64,000 nt of DNA, taken from the NCBI GenBank assembly GCA_024637015.1, contig JAGXGE010000030.1, forward strand, positions 1-64,000, read 5' to 3'. Position numbers and translations under genes: made by a program. Source of the DNA: Aequorivita sp. Lineage in GTDB: Bacteria; Bacteroidota; Bacteroidia; Flavobacteriales; Flavobacteriaceae. The notes under the pieces are model-generated. The model did no database searches. It was not told where the DNA came from and worked only from the letters and a program-made list of their open reading frames with translations. Below are positions 51,957 to 61,225 of the stretch, one piece after another; the first letter of the stretch is position 1, and each line of letters starts with the position of its first letter.

Positions 51957-53053
51957 TTCCATTTTTAGATATTCACGCAATAAATGCACGCTTTGAAAAA
52001 CAATTCCAACAAAGTTTTCAGCAATTTTTAGATTCGAGTTATTACATTTTAGGAAATCAGGTAAAGTTATTTGAGGCCAACTTCGCAAGATTTTGCGGCG
52101 CAAAACATTGTATTGGCGTTGGGAACGGTTTAGATGCACTACGATTGATTTTAGAAGGTTATAAAATTCTCGGAAAACTAAAGGAGAATGATGAGATTTT
52201 GGTAGCTTCCAATACATATATTGCAACTATTTTGGCAATTAAACAAGCTGGTTTGAAACCAGTTTTGGTGGAAGCTGATTTTGATACCTATAATTTTGAC
52301 CTTGATTCACTAAAAAATTCAATTTCAAAAAAAACGAAAGCAATAATGCCCGTACATCTATACGGACAGCTTTCACCAATGGATGAAATTTTGAAGATTT
52401 CAAAGAAAAATAATTTATTAGTGATTGAAGACGCCGCACAGGCACATGGCGTAAAAGATAAATTGGGCAAGAGAGTAGGGAATATTGGTGATGCAGCGGG
52501 TTTCAGTTTTTATCCCACTAAAAATCTTGGTGCGTTGGGCGATGGGGGAGCGGTAACTACCAATGATGATGCTTTGGCTAAAGTGATCAAAAAACTTCGA
52601 AATTATGGCACTTCAACTAAATATGTGAATGAGTTGCTCGGTTTCAATTCAAGGCTCGACGAGCTGCAAGCAGCATTTTTAAATGTAAAATTGCCAACGG
52701 TAGATGCTGATAATATTCAGCGAAGAGCAATTGCAAAAAGGTATATTTCAGAAATAAAAAACGAAAAAATAAAACTTCCAAAGTATGACGGCGGTGAGAG
52801 CCATGTGTTCCACCTTTTTGTTGTTCGGGTTGAAAACAGAAACGAATTTATTGATTATTTAGACCGAAACGGGATTGGCCATTTAATCCATTACCCGATT
52901 CCACCGCACAAACAAGAGGCGCTTTCTGAGTATTCACATCTATCATTTCCAATTACAGAAAAGATACATAATCAAGTTCTGAGTATCCCAATGAGCCCAG
53001 TACTTAGTGATGAAGAAGCGAACAGTGTGATTTCAGTTTTAAACAAATATTAA
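51953..53053 (+). CDS. fdtB: DegT/DnrJ/EryC1 sugar aminotransferase (FdtB-like)
   Basis: A PLP-dependent sugar aminotransferase of 366 aa. [45 protein letters not shown], and [20 protein letters not shown] (with the PLP lysine in PTKN) identify the family. Together with the FdtA cupin 3.7 kb downstream, it probably makes dTDP-3-amino-3,6-dideoxyhexose (Fuc3N or Qui3N) from the 3-keto sugar. The symbol is by analogy; the exact sugar is uncertain. It overlaps the GNAT gene upstream and abuts the flippase. Confidence 0.83.
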   Translation: MIPFLDIHAINARFEKQFQQSFQQFLDSSYYILGNQVKLFEANFARFCGAKHCIGVGNGLDALRLILEGYKILGKLKENDEILVASNTYIATILAIKQAGLKPVLVEADFDTYNFDLDSLKNSISKKTKAIMPVHLYGQLSPMDEILKISKKNNLLVIEDAAQAHGVKDKLGKRVGNIGDAAGFSFYPTKNLGALGDGGAVTTNDDALAKVIKKLRNYGTSTKYVNELLGFNSRLDELQAAFLNVKLPTVDADNIQRRAIAKRYISEIKNEKIKLPKYDGGESHVFHLFVVRVENRNEFIDYLDRNGIGHLIHYPIPPHKQEALSEYSHLSFPITEKIHNQVLSIPMSPVLSDEEANSVISVLNKY

Positions 53054-54346
53054 TTGAAAATTCCAGAATTCATACGCGGTAATTTACTTTTAAAGATGAC
53101 TTCTTTAAATGCTGGCGTTATTGGGATTCGGCTGGTCATTTCACTTTTTATTCAGCGTTTATTGGCAGAGATTGTTGGCGAAGCTGGAATCGCAAAGATT
53201 GGTTCATTGCGTAATCTTCTGGAAATGCTCGGTTCGTTTGCTTCATTGGGTGTTTTCAGCGGGGTTGTAAAATATGTCGCCGAATATAAAGACGATAAAG
53301 AACAACTGCAAAAACTATTTTCCACCGTCTTTGTTTTTACTATTTTGGGAACTGTTGTAGTTTCCATAGTGCTATTTTTTTTTGCGGGCTATCTAAGCAC
53401 TACCATTTTTGATTCTTCCGATTATACTTATCTCATAAAATTATTGGCGGTAATTATTCCCTTTATAAGTATGTACCGCGCTTTTAACGGTATCGTCAAT
53501 GGACTTTCCCGTTATAAAAAATTGGCTAGCATAGATATTTTCAGTTATATTTTGAGCGTTGCGTTGACAGTGGCTTTGCTACTTAGCCACAATATCGACG
53601 GAGCCCTTATTGCAATTGCAATCACACCGGCTTTGCAATTTTTTGTATTGCTGTTTATCTTTATAAAGGTACTTCGGGAATACGTTAAGTTTTCAAAACT
53701 TTCTTTCAGAATCCCGATGGCAAAAGAATTATTGGCTTTTTCGCTGATGTCTTTTTTTTCTACGGTTTTACTAAATTATGTGGAAATTGATATTCGAGTA
53801 ATGATCCAAAAACGCATTACGATGGCCGATGCAGGAATATGGACAGCAATGACCAATATCTCTAAAAATTATATGGTTTTTTCGAGTGCCGTTTTCACAT
53901 TGTATGTGTTGCCAAAATTTGCCGGAATCCACAACAGAACTGATTTTAAAGCCGAACTTTTCAATATTTATAAAACTTTATTGCCTCTTTTCGGGGTGGG
54001 AATGTTGCTGATTTATTTTTTGCGGGATTATGTAATCCAAATCATTTATCCCGATTTTCACGCAATGGCGCCGCTTTTTAAATGGCAGCTATTAGGGGAT
54101 TTCGTTAGGCTTGCTGCAGTAGTTTTGGGTTACCAATTTTTAGCAAAAAAAATGGTGCGCAATTTTATATTTTCAGAATTAGTATCGCTTGCACTTTTCT
54201 ATGGTTTTTCCTATTATTTAGCGGGAATTTATGGTATTGAAGGCGTTGTAATGGCACACTTTTTAAGATACATAGTTTACTTTTTCTTGGTGTTTTTCCT
54301 CGTGTTCCGTTATTTTAAAAAACAGGAAAAAAAGGCTGAAAACTAA
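53054..54346 (+). CDS. Polysaccharide flippase (Wzx/MATE-like)
   Basis: A 430-aa membrane protein with about 12 hydrophobic segments, of the polysaccharide biosynthesis/export family. It would move lipid-linked repeat units across the inner membrane. The N-terminus LNAGVIGIRLVISLFIQRLLAEIVGEAGIAKIGSLRN is typical of WzxE-like flippases. The start is probably TTG 53054, directly after the aminotransferase stop; an internal ATG at 53096 would drop 14 residues. Its stop overlaps the stop of the convergent glycosyltransferase. Confidence 0.84.
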   Translation: MKIPEFIRGNLLLKMTSLNAGVIGIRLVISLFIQRLLAEIVGEAGIAKIGSLRNLLEMLGSFASLGVFSGVVKYVAEYKDDKEQLQKLFSTVFVFTILGTVVVSIVLFFFAGYLSTTIFDSSDYTYLIKLLAVIIPFISMYRAFNGIVNGLSRYKKLASIDIFSYILSVALTVALLLSHNIDGALIAIAITPALQFFVLLFIFIKVLREYVKFSKLSFRIPMAKELLAFSLMSFFSTVLLNYVEIDIRVMIQKRITMADAGIWTAMTNISKNYMVFSSAVFTLYVLPKFAGIHNRTDFKAELFNIYKTLLPLFGVGMLLIYFLRDYVIQIIYPDFHAMAPLFKWQLLGDFVRLAAVVLGYQFLAKKMVRNFIFSELVSLALFYGFSYYLAGIYGIEGVVMAHFLRYIVYFFLVFFLVFRYFKKQEKKAEN

Positions 54347-55482
54347 GCTTTTTTCCAAGTTTCCAAATATTTTTCGGCAATGGAAATATAGTTGTGTTCA
54401 CGTTCAATAAAATCCCGGGCGTTTACTGAAATTGAAGCTAATTTTTCTGGATTTAAAATTAAGTCTTCCAGTTTTTCAAATAGATATTTTACATCGGGAA
54501 GTGCGTTTACACATACTTCATCTTCCTTCAAATTATAACGCTCCAAAAACTCAGTTTCGGCTCCAGTAAAAACCACCTTTCCCTTTGCCATCGCTTCCAG
54601 AGCATTGTATCCTTGGTCATACGCAAACACTTGATCCAAAAGTATGTGAGCCGAATTATATTTTTCGATATATTCAGAATAGGGAATATTTTCTACTGAA
54701 ATGATTGAAACTTTTCCGGAATATTTCTGTTGTATTTTTTCAAGCGCCATTTCAAAATAATCGTTTCCCTTTTTTAAATAATTGGCTCTATTTATCCCGT
54801 GAAAAATGATGATTTTCCCTTCTTCTGAAAAGGGTTGATAATTTAAGATTGAAGTATTTACAGGATTTGGAATCAGCCCCAAATACTTTTCGTTTCCTAT
54901 AAGCGGAATGTGATAATCCAAATCTGAGGCTACTATTCCAGCTACATTTTCAAATACAAATGTGTGCAGATCTTTGTACTCAGGTTTTAAATATTTCAGA
55001 ACGGAATAGAAGTTTTTTTCAGAAACCTTTCCTTCAAATAAAGGATTGAAAATTGAGTAACGAAACTTTTTTTCAAAAGCATATTTCACACTTATATAAT
55101 CAGTTCCGCAAGAAAGAAGGAATATTTTTTTGTTGTTTTTCTTTAAAAATGAAATGATTTCTTTTTCATATTTGGGCAAAATTCCCAAAGGGCTTTCGTT
55201 GATCAACTGAACACTGTCAAACCTCTTGAATTTTTCTTTTTGCTGAAAAAATTGATTTTTTAAGGATAATGAAGTAATATCCAAACCAAACATTCTGTAT
55301 AGCCCGACCTTCACTTTTTTTGTAATTCCGGAATCGTATTTCCGTTTCAATAATATATCTGAAGGAAAGCTTTTAAATTCATCACCAGATGAAACTAGCG
55401 TTACTTCGTGGCCAAGTACCAACAAACCCTCCTTTAAGGAATTGTGCAACCGGCTGTATTCGCCCACCAAAAGTATATTCAT
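54343..55482 (-). CDS. Glycosyltransferase, GT-B fold (GT4-like)
   Basis: A 379-aa cytoplasmic glycosyltransferase. The N-terminal GT-B motif MNILLVGEYSRLHNSLKEGL and the C-terminal donor-site region HILLDQVFAYDQGYNALEAMAKGKVVFTGAETEF (acidic residue in NALEAM) support family GT4 or a close relative. It faces the flippase on the opposite strand and is divergent from the next glycosyltransferase across 133 bases. The donor and acceptor are unknown. Confidence 0.76.
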   Translation of the reverse strand: MNILLVGEYSRLHNSLKEGLLVLGHEVTLVSSGDEFKSFPSDILLKRKYDSGITKKVKVGLYRMFGLDITSLSLKNQFFQQKEKFKRFDSVQLINESPLGILPKYEKEIISFLKKNNKKIFLLSCGTDYISVKYAFEKKFRYSIFNPLFEGKVSEKNFYSVLKYLKPEYKDLHTFVFENVAGIVASDLDYHIPLIGNEKYLGLIPNPVNTSILNYQPFSEEGKIIIFHGINRANYLKKGNDYFEMALEKIQQKYSGKVSIISVENIPYSEYIEKYNSAHILLDQVFAYDQGYNALEAMAKGKVVFTGAETEFLERYNLKEDEVCVNALPDVKYLFEKLEDLILNPEKLASISVNARDFIEREHNYISIAEKYLETWKKA

Positions 55483-55615
55483 GTGTCGATAATATTTTAT
55501 TTAATGGTCACATGCAACATCCCAATACATTTTTTTGAAGGATCAAAAGTTAGCCTTGGATGTTTCATAAAAGCTATATTTGCCTTGTGCGACCAAAAAT
55601 ACATAATAAATAGCG

Positions 55616-56725
55616 ATGCCCGCCGAAAAGAAATTCAAAGTGTGCCTAGTTTCCATTTCCCTTGCAAAAGGTGGTTTGGAGCGTTCCTGCGCAATGCTTT
55701 CACAAATGTTGGAGCAATATGGCCACGAAGTTCATTTGGTAATTTTGAATGATGAAATTGATTACCCATATAGTGGGAAAATGCTAAATTTGGGAAAAAT
55801 GAAGACCGGAAAAGACTCGATAGTGAAGCGGTTGCTGCGCTTTCGAAAATTTCGAAATTATTTAAAAAAGGAAAACTTTGATGTAATTATTGACCATCGC
55901 CCCAAAAATGATTTTGAGCGAGAACTATTTTATTCAAAATTCATCTATCGCGAACAGCAAAAAATTTATGTGGTGCACAGCTCCAAAAAGGCTGAATACC
56001 TCACGGAAAATCCATCATCATTTTCAAAAATCTGCTGCAAAAACCTTTTGAATGTGGCCGTTTCGGAATATATTGAAAACCAAATTTTGAAAAAGGAAGG
56101 GATAAACAATTCCTTGACCATCCATAATGCTTTTAATCCTGCTTGGGAAAATGAAAGCGGCGAGTTTCCTGAAATACTTCAAAACAAAAACTACATACTT
56201 TCATATGGCAGACTGGACGATTCAATAAAGGATTTTTCTTTTTTGATGGAAGCTTTTTCACAATCAAAAGTATGGGAAAAGGACATTAATCTTGTTATTC
56301 TGGGCGATGGGAAGGATAAGGAGATGCTTCAAAAGTTAGCAGCTTCAAAACCGTGCGCGAAGCAGATTTTGTTTTTGCCATTCACCAAAAATCCATTCGA
56401 AATTATAAAAAGTGCCCGCTGCGTAACACTTACCAGCAAATACGAAGGTTTCCCAATGGTGTTGGTAGAATCATTCTCTTTGGGAACGCCTGTAGTTTCT
56501 TTGGATATAATTTCCGGCCCTTCGGAAATCGTGCAGCACAAAAAAAACGGTTTGCTGATTGCCGAAAGAAGTTTACCTTTATTTGCTGAAGCGTTGCAAA
56601 GTTTATGTTTTGATGAGGATCTTTATAAAACGCTTAACAGGAACGCAAAAGCTTCCGTAGAAAAATTTTCAATGCAAGCCATTTCTGAAAAATGGAACCA
56701 AACTTTACAGCATGCAATACATTGA
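55616..56725 (+). CDS. Glycosyltransferase family 4
   Basis: A 369-aa GT-B enzyme. It has the N-terminal glycine-rich VSISLAKGGLERSCAMLSQML, a central YGRLDDSIKDFSFLMEAF, LVILGDGKDKEML, and the GT4 donor motif SKYEGFPMVLVESFSLGTPVVS with the two acidic residues seven apart. It overlaps fdtA by 14 bases, so the two are co-translated. It probably adds one sugar of the repeat unit. Confidence 0.9.
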   Translation: MPAEKKFKVCLVSISLAKGGLERSCAMLSQMLEQYGHEVHLVILNDEIDYPYSGKMLNLGKMKTGKDSIVKRLLRFRKFRNYLKKENFDVIIDHRPKNDFERELFYSKFIYREQQKIYVVHSSKKAEYLTENPSSFSKICCKNLLNVAVSEYIENQILKKEGINNSLTIHNAFNPAWENESGEFPEILQNKNYILSYGRLDDSIKDFSFLMEAFSQSKVWEKDINLVILGDGKDKEMLQKLAASKPCAKQILFLPFTKNPFEIIKSARCVTLTSKYEGFPMVLVESFSLGTPVVSLDIISGPSEIVQHKKNGLLIAERSLPLFAEALQSLCFDEDLYKTLNRNAKASVEKFSMQAISEKWNQTLQHAIH

Positions 56726-57131
56726 TTTGGATAAAATAGCACTCAAAGAAATACCTAAAATCAGCGATCCCGATGGTCGTGGAAACCTATCGGTAGTCGA
56801 GAAGGATTTTTTACCTTTTGTAATAAAACGAGTTTATTATTTGTATGACGTTCCAAGTTCCTCCACCCGTGGTGGTCACGCCCATAAGCAGTTACAGCAA
56901 TTTTTGATTGCGCTGAGTGGTAGTTTTGATGTGGTCTTGGATAATGGTAAAATCCGTCGAGTCATCACCCTTAATAGACCTGATAGAGGCTTGTTAATTC
57001 CAAATGGTGTTTGGCGAGAGTTGGAAAATTTTTCTTCCGGAGCCGTTTGTCTTTCTTTGGTGAGCGAAGAATATAATGAAGACGATTACATTCGCGAATA
57101 CGACGAATTCAAGTTATTTAAAGGTGCCTAA
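56712..57131 (+). CDS. fdtA: dTDP-4-keto-6-deoxyhexose 3,4-ketoisomerase (FdtA/QdtA cupin)
   Basis: This is a cupin enzyme that moves the keto group from C4 to C3, preparing the sugar for FdtB. The 139-aa protein shows GNLSVVEK, RVYYLYDVPSSSTRGGHAHKQLQQFLIALSGSFDVVLDNG, and IPNGVWRELENFSSGAVCLSLVSEEYNEDDYIREYDEF, which are the FdtA/WxcM-like signatures with His residues in GGHAHK. Whether the product is the galacto or gluco isomer cannot be told. Its 3' end overlaps the convergent GT2 gene by 18 bases. Confidence 0.9.
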   Translation: MQYIDLDKIALKEIPKISDPDGRGNLSVVEKDFLPFVIKRVYYLYDVPSSSTRGGHAHKQLQQFLIALSGSFDVVLDNGKIRRVITLNRPDRGLLIPNGVWRELENFSSGAVCLSLVSEEYNEDDYIREYDEFKLFKGA

Positions 57132-58043
57132 TCGCAGCCCGAGCTTTTCCAAGTTGTCTTTTGTTTTTGAAAGATATTTTAAAATAGTTTTATTTTGACG
57201 TAGCAGGAATTGCTGCTTTTTACTAAGGTTTCCTTGATTTATCTTCTCAAAATTTTTCTTAAAAGCTTCTTTGTTACCTTCCATTTTTGCGAGAATACAG
57301 AGCGAATACCTGTTTAAATCCAAAAACTTTTTGAGTGCGGGATTGTCTTTTTCGTGAACTGCATAAGCTTCGAAATTCGCTTTTTCTTCCAGTTTTTTTA
57401 CACTCTGAAATAAACTGTTTTTCCTAACAACATAGGTTGCACAGACTTTTGGACTAAAAACTACTTTATACTTTAGCCCGATTCGCACGTAAAGATCTGT
57501 GTCCTCCCCACTTTTTATTTTTGGATCATAATAACCTACATTTTCAAAAACCTCTTTTTTAATAACTATAGATATGCTCAGTAATACCGAATCCAATTGG
57601 CTTGCTTCAAAATAATCTACAACAACAATATCTTTTGTTGCAAAATCTATGGAATAGTTGTTTTTAAAAGTTTTTCCGTTACGCTTTATCTCTGTAGCAG
57701 TTGCAAAAACAGATTCTTTTGGAAATTTGTCAATCAACCTATTTTGCTCCTCCAAATAAAAAGGATACCAATAATCATCTGCGTCCATAAACGCAATATA
57801 TTCTGAAGTTGCTTGCTGGATTGTAAAATTTCGAGCAGCGGACGCCCCACTGTTTTCTTTTGAAAAATAACGAATCCGCGGATCTTTGAATTTTAATATT
57901 TCGGCTTCACTATTGTCTGTGGATCCATCGTTTAGAATCACGACTTCAAAATCAGTAAAGGTTTGTGCAAATACACTTTTCAATGTGTCTGCAATATATT
58001 TTTCTTTATTAAAGACCGATATGACTACTGAAAATTTAGGCAT
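57114..58043 (-). CDS. Glycosyltransferase family 2 (A)
   Basis: A 309-aa GT-A enzyme. The N-terminus has SVVISVFNKEKYIADTLKSVFAQTFTDFEVVILNDGSTDNS, the DXD-like motif is AFMDADDYW, and GEDTDLYVRI is the acidic acceptor-side motif. The family is typical of O-antigen and exopolysaccharide loci. It overlaps the upstream GT2 by 8 bases and the convergent fdtA by 18. Confidence 0.9.
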   Translation of the reverse strand: MPKFSVVISVFNKEKYIADTLKSVFAQTFTDFEVVILNDGSTDNSEAEILKFKDPRIRYFSKENSGASAARNFTIQQATSEYIAFMDADDYWYPFYLEEQNRLIDKFPKESVFATATEIKRNGKTFKNNYSIDFATKDIVVVDYFEASQLDSVLLSISIVIKKEVFENVGYYDPKIKSGEDTDLYVRIGLKYKVVFSPKVCATYVVRKNSLFQSVKKLEEKANFEAYAVHEKDNPALKKFLDLNRYSLCILAKMEGNKEAFKKNFEKINQGNLSKKQQFLLRQNKTILKYLSKTKDNLEKLGLRLGTFK

Positions 58044-58932
58044 TCTTCACTTTGAGAGAACTAAGATAACCCAAGCGATACAAATCAAAAAAGAAAAGTG
58101 AGGGTTTTGGGGAGTTCAAATTTTTTAACAATGAATTTTCAGAAATCTTAAAGAACTTTCGAACTACAAAAAGTAGGTTAAGCTTTTTAAGTTTTAAATA
58201 CGTTTTTAGAATTTTTACGGTTTCTCCATCAATTTCTCCAGCTTTATAAAATTTCATCAAATTTTGGAGAGCCATCTGTGATTTTTTAATAAAATCTTCA
58301 TTGGTTTCCAAATTCAAATGAATTATAGGATTGTCTATGTGAAGCAGTTGGATTTTATTTTTCTGAAGTTCATACCCAAAAACGGAGTCTTCATAGCCAT
58401 ATCCGGCTAAGTTTTCATTAAATTTTATTTTTTCAAAAACGTCTTTTTTAATGGCAAATCCCATTGTTATAAAACTTCGATATGGATTTTTAAGACGTTC
58501 TTCGAGTGACATACTTTCACGTTCGCAACCGTATTTATACCTTAATTTGAAATTTTCTGAAGTGTTTTTTGGGTAATCAATTCCACCAAAAACAACGGAA
58601 CCTTCCTTAGAAAAGGCCGCCAAATATTTTGATATAAATTCTGAATTTGAAGGAAATGTGTCTGCGTCCAAAAAAAGCAACCAATCATACCTTGCTTTTT
58701 CCGCCAAAAGGTTTCGGATTTTACTTCTGCCAATATTTTGGTCCAAAACCTGAAAACTGCATTGCTTCAATGAATTGATTTTTGAATTTTCTTCCAAGAA
58801 TTTTTTATCAGTTGAAGCATCATCCAAAACTAATATTTCATAGACAACATTTGCACTTTCGGATTGTTTTTGCAAGTTTTCTACTAACAAAAAAACATTG
58901 TAATTGTATGTTGGAATAAGGATGGAAATCAT
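58036..58932 (-). CDS. Glycosyltransferase family 2 (B)
   Basis: A 298-aa GT-A enzyme with ISILIPTYNYNVFLLVENLQKQSE, EILVLDDASTDK, the nucleotide-sugar site LLFLDADTFP, and GYEDSVFGYEL as the ED motif. It overlaps the methyltransferase by 4 bases upstream and the next GT2 by 8 downstream. It acts in the cytoplasm on a lipid-linked acceptor, by family analogy. Confidence 0.9.
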   Translation of the reverse strand: MISILIPTYNYNVFLLVENLQKQSESANVVYEILVLDDASTDKKFLEENSKINSLKQCSFQVLDQNIGRSKIRNLLAEKARYDWLLFLDADTFPSNSEFISKYLAAFSKEGSVVFGGIDYPKNTSENFKLRYKYGCERESMSLEERLKNPYRSFITMGFAIKKDVFEKIKFNENLAGYGYEDSVFGYELQKNKIQLLHIDNPIIHLNLETNEDFIKKSQMALQNLMKFYKAGEIDGETVKILKTYLKLKKLNLLFVVRKFFKISENSLLKNLNSPKPSLFFFDLYRLGYLSSLKVKNA

Positions 58933-59660
58933 TTTTTGGCGATTAATACAGTTTCTTCCATAAACCCGTAACGTTCGTTTGCCGGAAAAGTTTTGATTTC
59001 AACATTTTGAAAGCCATTTTCTTTCAGCCGACTTTGCAATCCTTCCACTGAATAAATGCGCACGTGGTCTTTCTGCCCAAAAGCTTGCAGCCTTTCTTTT
59101 GGAGTCTTTTTTGAAAGATCTTCGTAAATGTTTCCTTCTTTAAATGGCGTTTGAATTATGCAAGTCCCATCATTCTTCGAAACGCGGTTCAATTCTTCCA
59201 TTGCCTTTTTATCGTTTTCAATATGTTCTAAAATATGGTAGCAGATTATGAGGTCAAAAAAATCATTTTCCAAAGGAATTTGGGTAATGTCATAACGATA
59301 ATCTGCAAGAAATTCATCTTCAAAATCAGTACTGAAATATGTTATCTTTGGGTTTTTCTTCAACAATCTGTATACACTTCGCGACGGTGAGAAATGGAGC
59401 ACTTTTCCGCCAATTAAATCATTTTCATTTAGAAAAGAATAAAGTCTCCTGGTTCGCGAACGACTTCCGCAAAAAGGGCAGAGCAGATCGCCGTCAGGAA
59501 TTGTGATAAATTTTTTCAATCCTTGGCCACAAACACAACATTCGTAGTTTTTTCCACGTAAGTGATATGAAAAAATAGAGCGAAAAAAAATCTCGTTTTC
59601 AAAGAGTATCTTTTTTGGAACCACAGAAAGCGCAACCTTTTTAAGCATTTGGTACATCAC
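58929..59660 (-). CDS. SAM-dependent methyltransferase with zinc-ribbon-like N-terminus
   Basis: A 243-aa protein. The N-terminal part has paired cysteines, CCVCGQ and CPFCGSRSRTRR (about residues 37-70), which look like a small zinc ribbon. The methyltransferase core follows (GGKVLHFSPSRSVYRLL, YSTDFEDEF-like, LIICYHILEHIENDKKAMEELNRV), of the Methyltransf_11 type. It is the first gene of a three-gene minus-strand unit with two GT2 genes, so it probably methylates a glycan or its lipid carrier. Confidence 0.83.
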   Translation of the reverse strand: MMYQMLKKVALSVVPKKILFENEIFFRSIFSYHLRGKNYECCVCGQGLKKFITIPDGDLLCPFCGSRSRTRRLYSFLNENDLIGGKVLHFSPSRSVYRLLKKNPKITYFSTDFEDEFLADYRYDITQIPLENDFFDLIICYHILEHIENDKKAMEELNRVSKNDGTCIIQTPFKEGNIYEDLSKKTPKERLQAFGQKDHVRIYSVEGLQSRLKENGFQNVEIKTFPANERYGFMEETVLIAKK

Positions 59661-59801
59661 GCTAAAATACAGGAAAGTTTCTTAAACTTTAAAAATATAA
59701 TTGTTGAATGTTCAAGGTACAACCCAAAAAAAACGAATACTTTCATCCATCGTTAAAAGATGTATTGTTTGTATATTGCAGAAAAAAATAACAGCAAGTA
59801 G

Positions 59802-61223
59802 ATGCTTTTTAATACCATAGATTTTGCTATTTTTTTCCCAACGGTACTTCTTTTATACTGGACGGTTTTTAAAAAATCTCTCTCAGTACAAAATTTATTT
59901 TTAGTAGTTGTAAGTTATGTTTTTTATGCCTTTTGGGATTGGCGTTTTCTTTCCTTGATTTTTCTTAGCACAATTGTAGACTACTCTGTGGGATTATGGT
60001 TGGGCAAAACCAACAATTTAAGTAAGCGAAAAATACTTTTAGGAATTAGTCTCTTCTTTAATTTAGGACTGCTAATGACTTTTAAATATTTCAATTTTTT
60101 TGTTGAAACATTTGTTGATGCTTTTGCCTTATTTGGAACTCCCTTAAAAGTTACTTCGTGGAATATTCTACTGCCGGTTGGGATAAGCTTTTATACGTTT
60201 CAAACTATGAGTTACACCATAGATCTGTATCGCAGAAAAATTGAACCAACACATAATATTGTTGCATTTTTTGCCTTTGTTTCCTTTTTTCCACAATTGG
60301 TGGCAGGCCCAATTGAGCGGGCTTCACATTTATTGCCACAGTTTAAGGTTAAAAGAAAATTCAGTTATAATGAAAGTGTTGACGGGCTTCGATTAATTTT
60401 GGGAGGGCTTTTCAAAAAAATGGTAATTGCTGATAATTGTGCATTGTTGGTAAATAATATTTTTGAAAATTATGAAGTGACCAGCGGCAGCACCTTGTTT
60501 TTTGGCGCTGTATTTTTTGCTTTTCAAATTTACGGAGATTTTTCTGGCTATAGCGATATAGCAATTGGTACAGCACGTTTGATGGGTTTTGACTTGATGA
60601 AAAACTTCAATTATCCCTATCTCTCCCAAAACCTGTCAGAGTTTTGGCGTCGCTGGCACATTTCTTTATCCACTTGGTTTAGGGATTATGTTTATATTCC
60701 GTTGGGTGGAAGCAGAGTTTCAAAAAGCAGGCTTATATTTAATGTCTTTATAGTTTTTATAGTTAGTGGATTGTGGCATGGGGCAAATTTAACCTTTGTT
60801 TTCTGGGGCTTTATACATGCCTTGTTTGTGATTCCTGTTATATTGTTTTTTAAAAAAGAAACCCCCTTTGCTAAAGATAAAAAGTTACCTACTATCAGTC
60901 AGTTTTTAAAAATCGTTACAACGTTTTTTATTGTGGTTATAGCTTGGGTGTTTTTTAGGTCTGAAACCTTGACAATGGCTTTTAGTTACATTGGAAAAAT
61001 ATTTTCAAGTAGTTTTTTTACAATGCCTCAAATTCCTAGAAGTGGTATTTTTTTACTTTTCTTTTATATGGTCATTGAATGGATCCAAAGACATCGCGAT
61101 CACGTATTGGACATCGGTTATATTAATAATAAATGGATTAGATATACCATTTATTATTTGGTGGTTTTTGCCATTTTCTATTACGCTGGCGATTTACAAC
61201 CTTTTATTTACTTTCAATTTTAA
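59802..61223 (+). CDS. MBOAT family O-acyltransferase (AlgI-like)
   Basis: A 473-aa membrane protein with 10-12 segments. It shows QTMSYTIDLYRRKIEPTHNIVAFFAFVSFFPQLVAGPIERA, NLSEFWRRWHISLSTWFRDYVYIPLGG, and the active-site His region SGLWHGANLTFVFWGFIHA. The MBOAT (AlgI/DltB-like) family moves acyl groups across the inner membrane for O-acetylation of exported glycans. It lies 2 bases before an SGNH-type gene, a typical partner. Confidence 0.93.
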   Translation: MLFNTIDFAIFFPTVLLLYWTVFKKSLSVQNLFLVVVSYVFYAFWDWRFLSLIFLSTIVDYSVGLWLGKTNNLSKRKILLGISLFFNLGLLMTFKYFNFFVETFVDAFALFGTPLKVTSWNILLPVGISFYTFQTMSYTIDLYRRKIEPTHNIVAFFAFVSFFPQLVAGPIERASHLLPQFKVKRKFSYNESVDGLRLILGGLFKKMVIADNCALLVNNIFENYEVTSGSTLFFGAVFFAFQIYGDFSGYSDIAIGTARLMGFDLMKNFNYPYLSQNLSEFWRRWHISLSTWFRDYVYIPLGGSRVSKSRLIFNVFIVFIVSGLWHGANLTFVFWGFIHALFVIPVILFFKKETPFAKDKKLPTISQFLKIVTTFFIVVIAWVFFRSETLTMAFSYIGKIFSSSFFTMPQIPRSGIFLLFFYMVIEWIQRHRDHVLDIGYINNKWIRYTIYYLVVFAIFYYAGDLQPFIYFQF

Positions 61224-61225
61224 GG

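Noticed and set aside
59661-59801. A further small RNA in the divergent gap before the MBOAT gene
   Set aside because: No terminator stem or repeat of the 41.7-42.0 kb pattern is seen.
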